Positions 42,892 to 51,966 of a DNA stretch of 64,000 nucleotides are shown here, in pieces. The position numbers were made by a program, and so were the translations under genes. Below the pieces are notes generated by a model that made no database searches, was not told the origin of the DNA, and was given only the letters and a program-made list of their open reading frames with translations. Every line of letters starts with the position of its first letter. The first letter of the stretch is position 1. Origin of the DNA: Acuticoccus sp. I52.16.1 (GTDB taxonomy: Bacteria; Pseudomonadota; Alphaproteobacteria; Rhizobiales; Amorphaceae); contig NZ_CP094828.1 of the NCBI RefSeq assembly GCF_022865125.1, forward strand, positions 3,527,219-3,591,218, written 5' to 3'.

Positions 42892-44289
42892 GTGCAGTAC
42901 ATCTCCACGAGAGGCGGCGCCGAGCCGCTGGGCTTTTGCGATGCGACGCTGACGGGCCTCGCCCCGGACGGCGGCCTGTTCGTGCCCGAGCGCTACCCCA
43001 CTCTCGACACAGCGACTCTCTCGTCTCTCGTCGGCGCCCCGTTCGAGACGATGGCCCACACCGTGCTCTCCCGCTTCACCGGCGGTGAGCTGACCGACGC
43101 CGACCTGAAGGCCGACATCGATGCCGCGATGGGCACCTTCGCCCACACCGCGCGCACCCCCTTGGTGCAGATCGGCCCCAGCCACTTCATCCTCGAGCTG
43201 TTCCACGGCCCCACGCTGGCGTTCAAGGACGTCGCGATGCAGACCCTGGCGCGGCTGATGGACCGCATTTTGTCGCAGCGCGGCCGCCGGGCGACCATCG
43301 TCACCGCGACGTCCGGCGACACCGGCGCCGCCGCCGCCGACGCCTTCCGCGGCCGCTCCGCGATCGACCTCTTCATCCTCTATCCGCACGGCCGGGTCTC
43401 GGAGGTGCAGCGCCGGCAGATGACCACGATCGCCGACGACAACGTCCACACCCTCGCCGTCGAGGGCGACTTCGACGACTGCCAGCGCATCGTCAAAGCG
43501 CTCTTCGTCGACCGCGCGTTCAACGAGCGCGTCGCCATGTCGGGCGTGAACTCGATCAACTGGGCCCGCGTCGCGGCGCAGATCACCTATTATCTGTTCG
43601 CCGCGCTGGCGTTGGGCGCGCCGCACCGCAAGATCGCCTTCTCGGTGCCGACCGGCAACTTCGGCGATATCCTCGCCGGCTACGTCGCCCACGAGATGGG
43701 CCTGCCGGTGGCCGAGCTGATCATCGCCACCAACCAGAACGACATTCTCGACCGCACGCTGAAGACCGGCCGCTACATGCCCGGCCGCGTCGCCCCGTCG
43801 ACCTCGCCGTCGATGGACATCCAGGTATCCTCGAACTTCGAGCGCCTGGTGTTCGACCTGTCCGGCCGCGACGCCGCGTCCGTGAAGGGCCGCATGGCGG
43901 ACCTGTCGGACGGCTTCGCGCTGAGCGACGCCGAACTCGGCCGGATGAAGACCCTCTTCACCTCCGGCCGCGCCGACGACGAGGACACCCGCCGGATCAT
44001 CGGCGAGGTCTACGCCGAGACGGGCCTCGTCGTGGACCCGCACACCGCCGTGGGCCTCAAGGCCGCGCGTGAGGCGAGGGTGCCCGCCGGCACCCCGGTC
44101 GTGACCTTGTCGACGGCGCACCCGGCCAAGTTCCCCGACGCGGTGGAGGCCGGCTGCGGCCGCCGCCCCGAGCGGCCGGAGCGCCTCGCCGCGGTGATGA
44201 GCGACCCCGAGCGCTCCACCACCGTCCCGGCCGACGTGAAGGCCGTGGCCGATATCGTCGTCGACCGTTCGCGCGCGGTGGCGGCATGA
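42892..44289 (+). CDS. thrC: Threonine synthase
   Basis: A 465-residue PLP enzyme converting O-phosphohomoserine to threonine. It belongs to the long, yeast/enterobacterial-type branch. It starts MQYISTRGG and has PLP Lys112 in FHGPTLAFKDVAMQ, the phosphate loop TATSGDTGAAAADAF, and SVPTGNFGDILAGYVA. GTG 42892 is the start, with GGGAGG 11 bp before it. It heads a four-gene run (thrC, M16 peptidase, GNAT, GGDEF/EAL) in which each stop overlaps the next start as ATGA. Confidence 0.95.
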   Translation: MQYISTRGGAEPLGFCDATLTGLAPDGGLFVPERYPTLDTATLSSLVGAPFETMAHTVLSRFTGGELTDADLKADIDAAMGTFAHTARTPLVQIGPSHFILELFHGPTLAFKDVAMQTLARLMDRILSQRGRRATIVTATSGDTGAAAADAFRGRSAIDLFILYPHGRVSEVQRRQMTTIADDNVHTLAVEGDFDDCQRIVKALFVDRAFNERVAMSGVNSINWARVAAQITYYLFAALALGAPHRKIAFSVPTGNFGDILAGYVAHEMGLPVAELIIATNQNDILDRTLKTGRYMPGRVAPSTSPSMDIQVSSNFERLVFDLSGRDAASVKGRMADLSDGFALSDAELGRMKTLFTSGRADDEDTRRIIGEVYAETGLVVDPHTAVGLKAAREARVPAGTPVVTLSTAHPAKFPDAVEAGCGRRPERPERLAAVMSDPERSTTVPADVKAVADIVVDRSRAVAA

Positions 44290-45554
44290 CCGAGCTGACC
44301 AAACTCCCGTCCGGCCTCACCGTCGTCTCCGACACGATGGCCCATGTCGACAGTGTCGCCGTCGGCGTTTGGGTCGAGACCGGCACCCGCTCCGAGCTTG
44401 AGGGCGAGCACGGCATCGCCCACTTCATGGAGCACATGGCCTTCAAGGGCACGGCCAACCGGTCCGCCCGTGCCATCTCCGAGGCGATCGAGAGCGTCGG
44501 CGGCGAGATCAACGCCGCCACCAGCGTCGAGACCACGGCCTACCACGCGCGGATGCTGACCGAGGATCTCTCCCTCGCGCTCGGCATCTTCTCGGACATC
44601 CTCACCGTCCCCGCCTTCGATCCGGCCGACGTCGAGCGCGAGCGCCACGTCATCCTGCAGGAGATCGGCGCCGCGGAGGACATCCCCGAGGACCGCGCCT
44701 TCGACGCGCTCCCCGAGGCGGCCTTCGTCGGCCAGCCGCTCGGCCGGCGCATCCTCGGGACCAGAGCCTCGGTCGGCGCCGTCTCGCCGGATGCGCTGCG
44801 CGACTTCTTCGCCGCCAACTACACCGCCCCGGCGATGACCGTCGTCGCCGCCGGACAGGTGGAGCACGCCCGCTTCGTCGACGAGGTCGCCCGCGCCTTC
44901 GAGCGGGTGCCGACGCGTCCCGCCCGCGCCGCCCCCGCCGCCAACTATACCGGCGGCGCCGCGGCCGAGAGCGACGACGCGTCCGAGTGTCAGCTCATCT
45001 TCGGCTTCGAGGGGCGCGCCGCACTCCATGACGACGCCGTCGCCGCGCAGCTCGCCGCGATGGTGCTCGGCGGGGGGCTGTCCTCGCGCCTCTTCCAGGC
45101 TCTGCGCGAAGAGCGCGGCCTCGTCTACGACACGTCCGCCTTCCACTGGGCGTTCTCCGATTCGGGCGTCTTCGCCATCCACCTCGCCACCTCTCCGGGC
45201 GATGTCGCCGAGGCGCGCGCCGTCGTCCTCGACGAGCTGGAGAGCGCCATCGCCACCATCACCGCCGAGGAGCTGAACCGGGCCAAGGCGCAGCTCAAGG
45301 CGGGGCTCCTGATGAGCCGCGAGAGCTGCAATGCGCGCATGGGTCAGGCCGCCCGGCAGGCGATCGTCTTCGGCCGACCGGTCACCAAGGACGAGCGCGT
45401 CGCCGAGATCGAGCAGGTGAGCGACGCGGACGTGCGCCGCATCCTGGGCGAGGTCTCACGCTCGGTGCCGACCGTCGTCACCATCGGTGCGACCGACGCC
45501 ATGGACGCCGCCGCCATCAGCGCCCGGTTCGGGGCGAAGGTCGCCGCCCTATGA
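44286..45554 (+). CDS. M16 family zinc peptidase (processing-peptidase type)
   Basis: A 422-residue M16 enzyme with no signal peptide, so cytoplasmic, unlike the exported pair at 33530-36271. The zinc motif is His46-Phe-Met-Glu49-His50 in HGIAHFMEHMAFKGT. The distal acidic residues follow in ERHVILQEIGAAEDIPED, and the second half has LREERGLVYDTSAFHW. It is the alphaproteobacterial relative of mitochondrial processing peptidase beta. It follows thrC with an ATGA overlap, a conserved pairing in this group without a known functional reason. Confidence 0.94.
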   Translation: MTELTKLPSGLTVVSDTMAHVDSVAVGVWVETGTRSELEGEHGIAHFMEHMAFKGTANRSARAISEAIESVGGEINAATSVETTAYHARMLTEDLSLALGIFSDILTVPAFDPADVERERHVILQEIGAAEDIPEDRAFDALPEAAFVGQPLGRRILGTRASVGAVSPDALRDFFAANYTAPAMTVVAAGQVEHARFVDEVARAFERVPTRPARAAPAANYTGGAAAESDDASECQLIFGFEGRAALHDDAVAAQLAAMVLGGGLSSRLFQALREERGLVYDTSAFHWAFSDSGVFAIHLATSPGDVAEARAVVLDELESAIATITAEELNRAKAQLKAGLLMSRESCNARMGQAARQAIVFGRPVTKDERVAEIEQVSDADVRRILGEVSRSVPTVVTIGATDAMDAAAISARFGAKVAAL

Positions 45555-46177
45555 GTGCGCTGCCGCGTTCTGGTCCCGTGCGCGGCACTGCCGCCCTGAA
45601 CGAGAGCACGGTGATCAGCGGCATCCGCACCCGGCTGAAGATGCCGGTCGCCAACGACTATACCGACTGGAGCAAGCTGCGGGCCGAGAGCCGGCACTTC
45701 CTCAAGCCCTGGGAGCCGACCTGGCCCCGCGACGACCTGACCCGGATGGCCTTCCGCCGCCGCCTGCGCCGCTACCACCGCGAGATCCGTGCCGACGAGG
45801 GCTACGCCGTCTTCGTCTACGAGGCCGACAGCGGGGCGCTCGCCGGCGGGATCACCCTGGCGCACGTCAAGCGCGGCGTGACACAGTCCTGCTCGCTCGG
45901 CTATTGGATGGGCGAGCGGTTCGCCGGGCAGGGGCTCATGGGCGACGCCGTGCGTGCCATCGTCCCCTTCTGCTTCGAGACCCTCGGCCTCAACCGTATC
46001 GAGGCCGCCACCCTGCCGCACAACGAGCGCTCGATCCGTCTTCTGAAGCGCGTCGGCTTCACCGAGGAGGGGTACGCGCGGCGCTTCCTGTGCATCAACG
46101 GCGCCTGGCGCGATCACATCCTGTTCGGCCTGGTCAACGGGGACACCATCGACCCCACGCGAGATACCCCCTCATGA
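45551..46177 (+). CDS. GNAT family N-acetyltransferase (RimJ/RimL-like)
   Basis: A 208-residue acetyltransferase. The acetyl-CoA-binding region is LGYWMGERFAGQGLMGDAVRAIVPFCFETLGLNRIEAATLPHNERSIRLLKRVGFTEEGYARRFL, broken here across motifs A and B. RimJ/RimL-type enzymes acetylate the N-termini of ribosomal proteins or other substrates, and the target here is unknown. It overlaps the M16 gene (ATGA) and the GGDEF/EAL gene (ATGA). Confidence 0.9.
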   Translation: MSALPRSGPVRGTAALNESTVISGIRTRLKMPVANDYTDWSKLRAESRHFLKPWEPTWPRDDLTRMAFRRRLRRYHREIRADEGYAVFVYEADSGALAGGITLAHVKRGVTQSCSLGYWMGERFAGQGLMGDAVRAIVPFCFETLGLNRIEAATLPHNERSIRLLKRVGFTEEGYARRFLCINGAWRDHILFGLVNGDTIDPTRDTPS

Positions 46178-49011
46178 TGCGCTGGCTTCTGGCCGCACTG
46201 ATGGCCCTGACGAGCGTGAACGCGATGGCCGTCGAGGCCGTGCCCGTCGGCAACACGCCGGTGGTCGACCTGCGTCCGCTCGCCGAGATCTACCTGGACG
46301 AGCCGGAGCGCTTGCAGGTTTCCACCGCGCCGGACATCAACGGCGTGGTGCAGCGGATCGAGGTGACGCCGACCCACGAGGGGACGCGGCACTGGGCGGT
46401 CATCGGCCTGCAGAACCCCGGTGACGAGCAGCTCGACCGCCTGCTGGTGGCGCAGCACCATCGCCTCGGCGGCTCGGGCATCGTCAACCCGGACCTCGGC
46501 TCGGTTCGCATCGTCGGCATCACACCGTCGGAAGGGTTCCCGCCGCAGCGCGTCCCCTCGACCGACGCCGACGTCTTCCTCATCACGCTGGATCCCGGTG
46601 CGACGGTGACCTTCGTGCTCGAACTGGGCGACGAGAACCTGCCGATGCTGCGTCTGTGGGACCCCAACGCCTACCGCGACAGCCAGAACGCCTACACCCT
46701 CTTCAAGGGCATCATCGTCGGCATCGCCGGGCTGATGGCGCTGTTCTTCCTGGCGATGTTCGTCATCAAGGGCACGATGATGTTCGCCGCCTCGGCGGTG
46801 CTCGCCTGGGTCGCCTTCGGCTACGTGCTGATCGACTTCTCGTTCCTCGCCGACATCATCGCCACGCGCCTCGCGTCGGAGACGGCGCTGCGCGCCTTCA
46901 GCGAGGCGGTGCTCGTCATCGCGCTGGCGGCGTTCGTCCTGTCCTACCTGCAGATCACCCGCTGGCGGCTGCGCAACACCAGCCTCCTGATCGCCTTCCT
47001 GCCCCTGGCCGCCGTCGCCGGCTGGCTCGCCTTCCAGACGCCGACCCTCGTCGCCCAGCTGTCGCGCCAGGCGCTGCCGGTGGTGGCCTTGCTCGGCCTC
47101 GTCTCGATCATCGTCTCGGCGATCCGCGGCAACGAGCGTGCGGTGATGATCCTGCCGACGTGGGTGCTGCTGATCGCCTGGATCGTCGCCGCGGGCATGA
47201 CCGTCACCGGCGGGGTCGAAAACGACTTCGTCCAGCCCGCGCTCAATGGCGGGCTGGTGCTGCTCGTCCTGTTGATCGGATTCACGGTGATGCAGCACGC
47301 CTTCGCGGGCACCACCATCGCCCCCGCGCTCGCCAAGAACGTCGAGCGGGACGTGCTGGCGCTGGCCGGGGCCGGCGACATCGTCTGGGACTGGGACCTG
47401 CAGCGCGACCACATCACCTGCGGCGCCGAGGTCGAGAGCCGGCTCGGCATGGACAAGGGCGCCCTGCAAGGGCCGCCGCAGGACTGGTTCCCCGCGCTCC
47501 ACCCGCAGGACCGCGACCGCTTCCGCGCCGTGCTCGACGCCACCACCGAGCGCCGCCGCGGCCGCATCAACGACATCTTCCGCTTCCGTGGCGTCGACGG
47601 GCACTTCCGCTGGTTCCGCCTGCGCGCCCGCCCGGTCATCGGCACCGACGGCGAGATCATCCGTTGCGTCGGCACGCTGACCGACGTGACGGAGGCCAAG
47701 ACCGTCGAGGAGCGGCTGCTGCACGACAGCGTCTACGACAATCTGACGGGCCTGCCCAATCAGGCGCTGTTCCTCGATCGGATCGAGATGGCGCGCGCCT
47801 GGTCCAATGAGCAGACCGCGCAGCGTCTCTTCGTGGTCGTCGTCAATCCGGACAACTTCTCGGAGATCAACGACCAGTACGGCCAGTCGGTCGGCGATTC
47901 GGTGCTTCTGACGATGGCCCGCCGCCTCGGCCGTATCCTGCGCCGGCACGACAGTGTCGCCCGCCTCTCCGGCGATTCCTTCGGACTCTTGGTCTACTCC
48001 GACCCCAACAAGCTGGACGATCTCGCCGAGCGGGTGCGCGGCGCGATGGGGACGCCGATCCCGTTCGCGGAGGAGGAGATCGTCGTCATCTGCTCGCTCG
48101 GCATCGCCGGGATCGACCTCAAGGCCGAGAACGCCTCGGAGATCCTCGACAACGCCGAGCTGGCGCTGCGGCGGGCCAAGCGCCAGGGCGGCGACCGGGC
48201 CGAGGTGTTCGATCCGCTGATGCGCCGCCTCAACATGTCCGGCCGCTCCCTCGCCCGCGACCTGAAGCGCGCCATCGCCGAGGACAAGGTCAAGCTGCAG
48301 TTCCGCCCGGTGATGGACTTCGAGACCGGCAAGATCACCGGCTACGAGGCCGTCCCCTCCTGGCAGCACCCGTTGCAGGGGCCGCTCTCCTGGGGCGAAC
48401 TGCTCGACGTCGCCTCGCACGAGAACATGGCGCTGCAGATGGCGCTGGCGACGCTCGACCGCTGCGGCCAGACGCTCGGCGAGTGGCGCTCGGGCGGCAA
48501 CCCGCTGAACCTGATGGTCACGCTCCCCATCGCCGAGGCCTTCCGCTCCGAGCTCGTCGGCGACATGAAGACCATCATCGCCCGCGCCCGCGTCGAGCCC
48601 GGCACGCTGCAGATCGGCATCCCCGAGCGCATCGTCTCCGACAATCCGGAGTTCTGCGTCCAGCTGATCTCCCGCCTCAGGGACGTCGGCGTCTCGGTCT
48701 GGCTGGTCGACTTCGCGCGCCGCACCAGCGCGCCCACCATTCTCTCGCGCCTCGCCATCGACGGTGTGCGCTTCGACGAGGGGCTCACCCGCGTCGGCGA
48801 CCAACCCCGTTCGGAGAAGCTGATCGAGGCGATGTTCCAGGTCGCAGGGGCGCTCGATGCCAAAGTCATGGTCGCGGGGGTGGAGACCGAGGCGCAGGCG
48901 GCTAAGCTGAAGAGCCTGGGCGCGGACTACGGCGTCGGCCCGGTGTTCGGGCGGCCGGTCACGTCGCTCGGCAAATCCAAGAAACTCCAGACACAACAAG
49001 CAGCGGAATAA
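46174..49011 (+). CDS. 7TM-type sensor with PAS and degenerate GGDEF and EAL domains
   Basis: A 945-residue protein. Residues 1-19 form a signal peptide. An extracytoplasmic beta-rich domain (~25-165) and a seven-helix membrane block (~180-385) resemble 7TMR-DISM receptors. A PAS domain follows (~395-520: DIVWDWDLQRDHITCG). GGDEF (~530-690) has SGDSF at residues 599-603 instead of GG(D/E)EF. EAL (~700-935) has EAV at 725-727. The DDFG-type loop reads LVDFARR, and the QG motif near the end reads VG. Both catalytic sites look inactive, so it probably binds rather than makes or breaks cyclic di-GMP. ATG 46174 overlaps the GNAT stop. Confidence 0.88.
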   Translation: MMRWLLAALMALTSVNAMAVEAVPVGNTPVVDLRPLAEIYLDEPERLQVSTAPDINGVVQRIEVTPTHEGTRHWAVIGLQNPGDEQLDRLLVAQHHRLGGSGIVNPDLGSVRIVGITPSEGFPPQRVPSTDADVFLITLDPGATVTFVLELGDENLPMLRLWDPNAYRDSQNAYTLFKGIIVGIAGLMALFFLAMFVIKGTMMFAASAVLAWVAFGYVLIDFSFLADIIATRLASETALRAFSEAVLVIALAAFVLSYLQITRWRLRNTSLLIAFLPLAAVAGWLAFQTPTLVAQLSRQALPVVALLGLVSIIVSAIRGNERAVMILPTWVLLIAWIVAAGMTVTGGVENDFVQPALNGGLVLLVLLIGFTVMQHAFAGTTIAPALAKNVERDVLALAGAGDIVWDWDLQRDHITCGAEVESRLGMDKGALQGPPQDWFPALHPQDRDRFRAVLDATTERRRGRINDIFRFRGVDGHFRWFRLRARPVIGTDGEIIRCVGTLTDVTEAKTVEERLLHDSVYDNLTGLPNQALFLDRIEMARAWSNEQTAQRLFVVVVNPDNFSEINDQYGQSVGDSVLLTMARRLGRILRRHDSVARLSGDSFGLLVYSDPNKLDDLAERVRGAMGTPIPFAEEEIVVICSLGIAGIDLKAENASEILDNAELALRRAKRQGGDRAEVFDPLMRRLNMSGRSLARDLKRAIAEDKVKLQFRPVMDFETGKITGYEAVPSWQHPLQGPLSWGELLDVASHENMALQMALATLDRCGQTLGEWRSGGNPLNLMVTLPIAEAFRSELVGDMKTIIARARVEPGTLQIGIPERIVSDNPEFCVQLISRLRDVGVSVWLVDFARRTSAPTILSRLAIDGVRFDEGLTRVGDQPRSEKLIEAMFQVAGALDAKVMVAGVETEAQAAKLKSLGADYGVGPVFGRPVTSLGKSKKLQTQQAAE

Positions 49012-49014
49012 ACT

Positions 49015-50661
49015 ATGCGGCACGGCGGACAGGTTCTGGTCGAACAGCTCAAGACCGAGGGCGTCGACCGCGTCTTCCAGGTTCCGGGAGAAAGCTTCCT
49101 CGCCGCGCTGGACGGCCTGCACGAGTCGGGCGTCGACGTCATCGGCTGCCGCCAGGAGGGTGGCGCCACGATGATGGCCGAGGCCGACGGCAAGCTCACC
49201 GGCCGCCCCGGCATCGCCTTCGTGACCCGCGGTCCCGGCGCCACCAACGGCTCCTCGGGCGTCCACGTCGCCATGCAGGATTCGACGCCGATGATCCTCT
49301 TCATCGGCCAGGTCGGCGCCGACATGGTCGACCGCGAGGCCTTCCAGGAGGTCGACTACCGGCAGATGTTCGGCCCCCTCGCCAAGTGGGCCGCGCAGAT
49401 CGACACGCCCGACCGCATCCCCGAATACGTCTCCCACGCCTTCCACACCGCGATGTCCGGCCGCCCCGGCCCGGTGGTGCTGGCGCTCCCCGAGACGATG
49501 ATCTCCGCCGAGACGTCGGCCCCCTCGGTGCCCGCGTCCAACCCCGCCTTTCCCGAGGCGAGCCCCGGCATGGTCGCCCGCACGATCGAGATGCTGAAGG
49601 GCGCCGAGCGGCCGCTCGTCATCGTCGGCGGGCCGGGCTGGTCGTCCCAGACATGCGACGCGCTGCGCGCCTTCGCCGAAGCGTCCGACATCCCGGTCGC
49701 CGTCTCGCTGCGCTGCCAGGACTATCTCGATACCCGCTGCCCGCAGGCGGTGGGGGATATGGGCGTCGCCATCGCGCCGGGCCTCAAGAAGGTCGTTACC
49801 GAGGCGGACGTCGTCCTCGTCGTCGGCGCGCGCCTCGGCGAGATGACGACCCAGGGTTACACCCTGTTCGAGGTGCCCGAGCCCAGCCAGACGCTCATCC
49901 ACGTCTACCCGACGGGGGACGAGATCGGCCGCGTCTATCGCCCCGATCTCGGCATCGTCTCCACGCCGACGCCGTTCTTCGAGGCGCTGGCCGCGGGCTG
50001 GCCGAAAGGCGGCCCCGAGCCGTGGGCGACATGGCGCCAGGACGCGCGCGCCGCGTTCGAGGCATGGACGACGCCGAAGGAGACCCCCGGCGCGGTGAAG
50101 ATGGAGGAGGTCGTGTCGCACCTCTCCAAGACGCTGGGCGACAACGCGATCATCACCAACGGCGCCGGCAATTATTCCGGCTGGGTGCACCGTTACTACC
50201 GCTTCCGCGGCTGGCGCACGCAGCTGGCGCCGACCTCCGGGTCGATGGGCTACGGCCTGCCGGCCGCGGTGGCGGCGAAGCTGCGCCATCCCGACGAGAC
50301 GGTGGTCTGCTTCGCCGGCGACGGATGCTTCCAGATGACGTGCCAGGAGTTCGGCACCGCGGCGCAGTATGGTGCCGGGCTCGTCACCATCGTCTCCGAC
50401 AACGGCATGTACGGCACGATCCGCATGCACCAGGAGCGGCACTATCCCGGCCGCCCGTCGGGAACGAGGCTGGTCAACCCCGACTTCGCCAAGCTCGCCG
50501 AGAGTTACGGCGGCTTCGGTGCCACGGTGCGCGAGACCTCCGAGTTCCCCGACGCCTTCGCCGCCGCCGTCGCCTCGGGCCTCCCCTCGATCATCCACCT
50601 CCACACCGACCCCGAGGCCCTCTCCACCGGCCTGCGCCTGTCCTCCTTCGCGACGGCCTGA
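49015..50661 (+). CDS. Thiamine-diphosphate-dependent enzyme (acetolactate synthase-like)
   Basis: A 548-residue ThDP enzyme with the usual three domains. The activating glutamate is in VFQVPGESFLAALDGL. The ThDP/Mg motif is GDGCFQMTCQEFGTAAQYG, ending in VSDNG. It resembles acetolactate synthase large subunits but is distinct from ilvB at 61940, having VGARLGEMTTQGYTLF and HVYPTGDEIGRVYRPDLG. I would call it an ALS-like enzyme, possibly a decarboxylase or lyase of another 2-oxo acid. It starts 3 bp after the GGDEF/EAL stop and is probably cotranscribed. Confidence 0.82.
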   Translation: MRHGGQVLVEQLKTEGVDRVFQVPGESFLAALDGLHESGVDVIGCRQEGGATMMAEADGKLTGRPGIAFVTRGPGATNGSSGVHVAMQDSTPMILFIGQVGADMVDREAFQEVDYRQMFGPLAKWAAQIDTPDRIPEYVSHAFHTAMSGRPGPVVLALPETMISAETSAPSVPASNPAFPEASPGMVARTIEMLKGAERPLVIVGGPGWSSQTCDALRAFAEASDIPVAVSLRCQDYLDTRCPQAVGDMGVAIAPGLKKVVTEADVVLVVGARLGEMTTQGYTLFEVPEPSQTLIHVYPTGDEIGRVYRPDLGIVSTPTPFFEALAAGWPKGGPEPWATWRQDARAAFEAWTTPKETPGAVKMEEVVSHLSKTLGDNAIITNGAGNYSGWVHRYYRFRGWRTQLAPTSGSMGYGLPAAVAAKLRHPDETVVCFAGDGCFQMTCQEFGTAAQYGAGLVTIVSDNGMYGTIRMHQERHYPGRPSGTRLVNPDFAKLAESYGGFGATVRETSEFPDAFAAAVASGLPSIIHLHTDPEALSTGLRLSSFATA

Positions 50662-50942
50662 CCTCCGGAGCCACAGCGCCAGTCCCGCACACCGGCGGTG
50701 GCGCTGTGACGAAGCGCTGCCGATCTGCGCATGGCGCCGCCGATCCGTCCGCAGCGGCGCCGGGGCGGTCGCCCGGACGGGTGCGGCCGTCCCGAGCGCG
50801 GCGAGTGCGGCAGCGGTCGATGAACCTGGGTTAAGTCGGAGCGGATTCTTTCCTCTGTTGGACGAACATGTCCTGTCCGGTGATTTTCAAGGCGGTGGCG
50901 GCCGGGGTGTTCACGCCTATATCGGGACAAACGGAGGGTTGA

Positions 50943-51230
50943 ATGAGTTCACTTGAGCGGCGCTATGGTGCCACGGAGCGGGTGTTGGGCGGCTCGCCGA
51001 TGGGCGTGTTGATCCGGCTCGTCGTGATGTCGTTCGTCGTCGGGCTCATCCTGACGATGCTCGACATCAATCCCAACGATATCATCAACTGGTTCGACCA
51101 GCGGTTCCGCGCGCTGACGAATCTCGGCTTCGAATCCATCGCGCAGTTCTTCAACGTGATGGTCGTCGGCGCGGTGATCGTCGTCCCGATCTGGCTGTTC
51201 GCCCGGGTGATCAAGATCCTGTCCAAATAG
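50943..51230 (+). CDS. Small membrane protein (DUF6460-like)
   Basis: A 95-residue protein with two predicted transmembrane helices: ~20-42 (MGVLIRLVVMSFVVGLILTML) and ~66-90 (FFNVMVVGAVIVVPIWLFARVI). Between them lies an amphipathic loop with DIINWFDQRF. I associate this pattern with a small family in Hyphomicrobiales of unknown function. GGAGGGTTGA lies directly before ATG 50943. The ~280 bp upstream hold no other gene and probably contain its promoter. It converges on the gene at 51245. Confidence 0.72.
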   Translation: MSSLERRYGATERVLGGSPMGVLIRLVVMSFVVGLILTMLDINPNDIINWFDQRFRALTNLGFESIAQFFNVMVVGAVIVVPIWLFARVIKILSK

Positions 51231-51244
51231 GACGGCGGCCCGCC

Positions 51245-51733
51245 TCAGGCTGCGATCTGCAGGCGGGCCGTTTCCAGCAGGGTATAGGCCTCGATCACCT
51301 CGCCGGTGACGTGGCGGCGGATCTCGTTGCCGTTGGCGTCGCGCTTGGGGGCCGCGCCGACGGCATTGCGGATGTGCCAGCTCAGCGACATGTTCAGAAG
51401 AAACTTGCCCGGCAGGTGGGGCGCGTAGGCGTCGCCGCCGATGGCGCGTTCGTATGCGGCGCGCATGCGCGGGGCGGACACGGCGGTGCGGAAGACGCTC
51501 AACGTAAAGTCTTCGTCGAACCGGCCTTCGTCACGCACCCGCAGGGCCAGGAGGACGAACGAGGCGATCAGGTCGGTATGGTCGGCCTCGATGCCGCGCA
51601 CGGGGCGTTCGTGCTGCGCAATCAATTCAGTGAGGTAGAGGTCGAGCCCGAGGCCCAGGTCGCCAGCGCTGTTGGTCATGCCGACGATCAGGGTCGGGTC
51701 GAGATGAAGCGTGATGGGAACGGCTGCGGACAT
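51245..51733 (-). CDS. Hypothetical protein
   Basis: A 162-residue, mostly helical, soluble protein that I do not recognise. It starts MSAAVPITLHLDPTLIVGM. Later it shows HTDLIASFVLLALRVRDEGRF and a conserved-looking GKFLLNMSLSWHIRNAVG stretch. No signal or membrane segment is seen. GAGGAGG lies 7 bp before ATG 51733, so it is very likely expressed; the frame is open to 51904. A palindrome spanning its probable -10 box is listed at 51786-51807. Confidence 0.68.
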   Translation of the reverse strand: MSAAVPITLHLDPTLIVGMTNSAGDLGLGLDLYLTELIAQHERPVRGIEADHTDLIASFVLLALRVRDEGRFDEDFTLSVFRTAVSAPRMRAAYERAIGGDAYAPHLPGKFLLNMSLSWHIRNAVGAAPKRDANGNEIRRHVTGEVIEAYTLLETARLQIAA

Positions 51734-51785
51734 TAAGATGCCTCCTCTGGTTGAGGAAATGTACGCGAACTCGCCGAATGACACA

Positions 51786-51807
51786 ACCTGAAGTATAGAA
51801 ATCAGGT
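51786..51807 (-). promoter_or_regulatory. Palindrome over the -10 box of the 51733 gene
   Basis: ACCTGA (51786-51791), ten bases, then TCAGGT (51802-51807). The spacer holds TATACT on the minus strand (51792-51797), a good -10 box ~50 bp before the start codon. No matching -35 is seen. The half-sites ACCTG/CAGGT equal those of lux boxes, but the spacing is 12 rather than 10 bases. Confidence 0.45.
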
Positions 51808-51861
51808 ATGCACGACATTGCGGTGCCGCATTCCGGCCCGAAAGGCGGCGGCAGCCGCACG

Positions 51862-51895
51862 GAAAACGGCCGCATGCGGGGCATGCGGCCGTTTC
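51862..51895 (-). terminator. Intrinsic terminator downstream of infC
   Basis: A 14-bp perfect stem: AAACGGCCGCATGC (51864-51877) and GCATGCGGCCGTTT (51881-51894), loop GGG. On the minus strand it ends in TTTTCC. It lies ~75 bp after the infC stop. A second hairpin, GCACGGTC-GAC-GACCGTGC at 51901-51919, lies between it and infC. Confidence 0.75.
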
Positions 51896-51966
51896 ATGAG
51901 GCACGGTCGACGACCGTGCGGCGCCGCGTCACGCCCCAGGGGGCGGGCGCAGCGCGCGGGGCGGCG

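Noticed and set aside
46114-50604. A 1496-codon open frame antisense to the GGDEF/EAL and ThDP genes
   Set aside because: It mirrors two well-recognised genes. High GC removes stop codons on the opposite strand, and the translation is a low-complexity Arg/Asp/His/Gly-rich shadow without domains.
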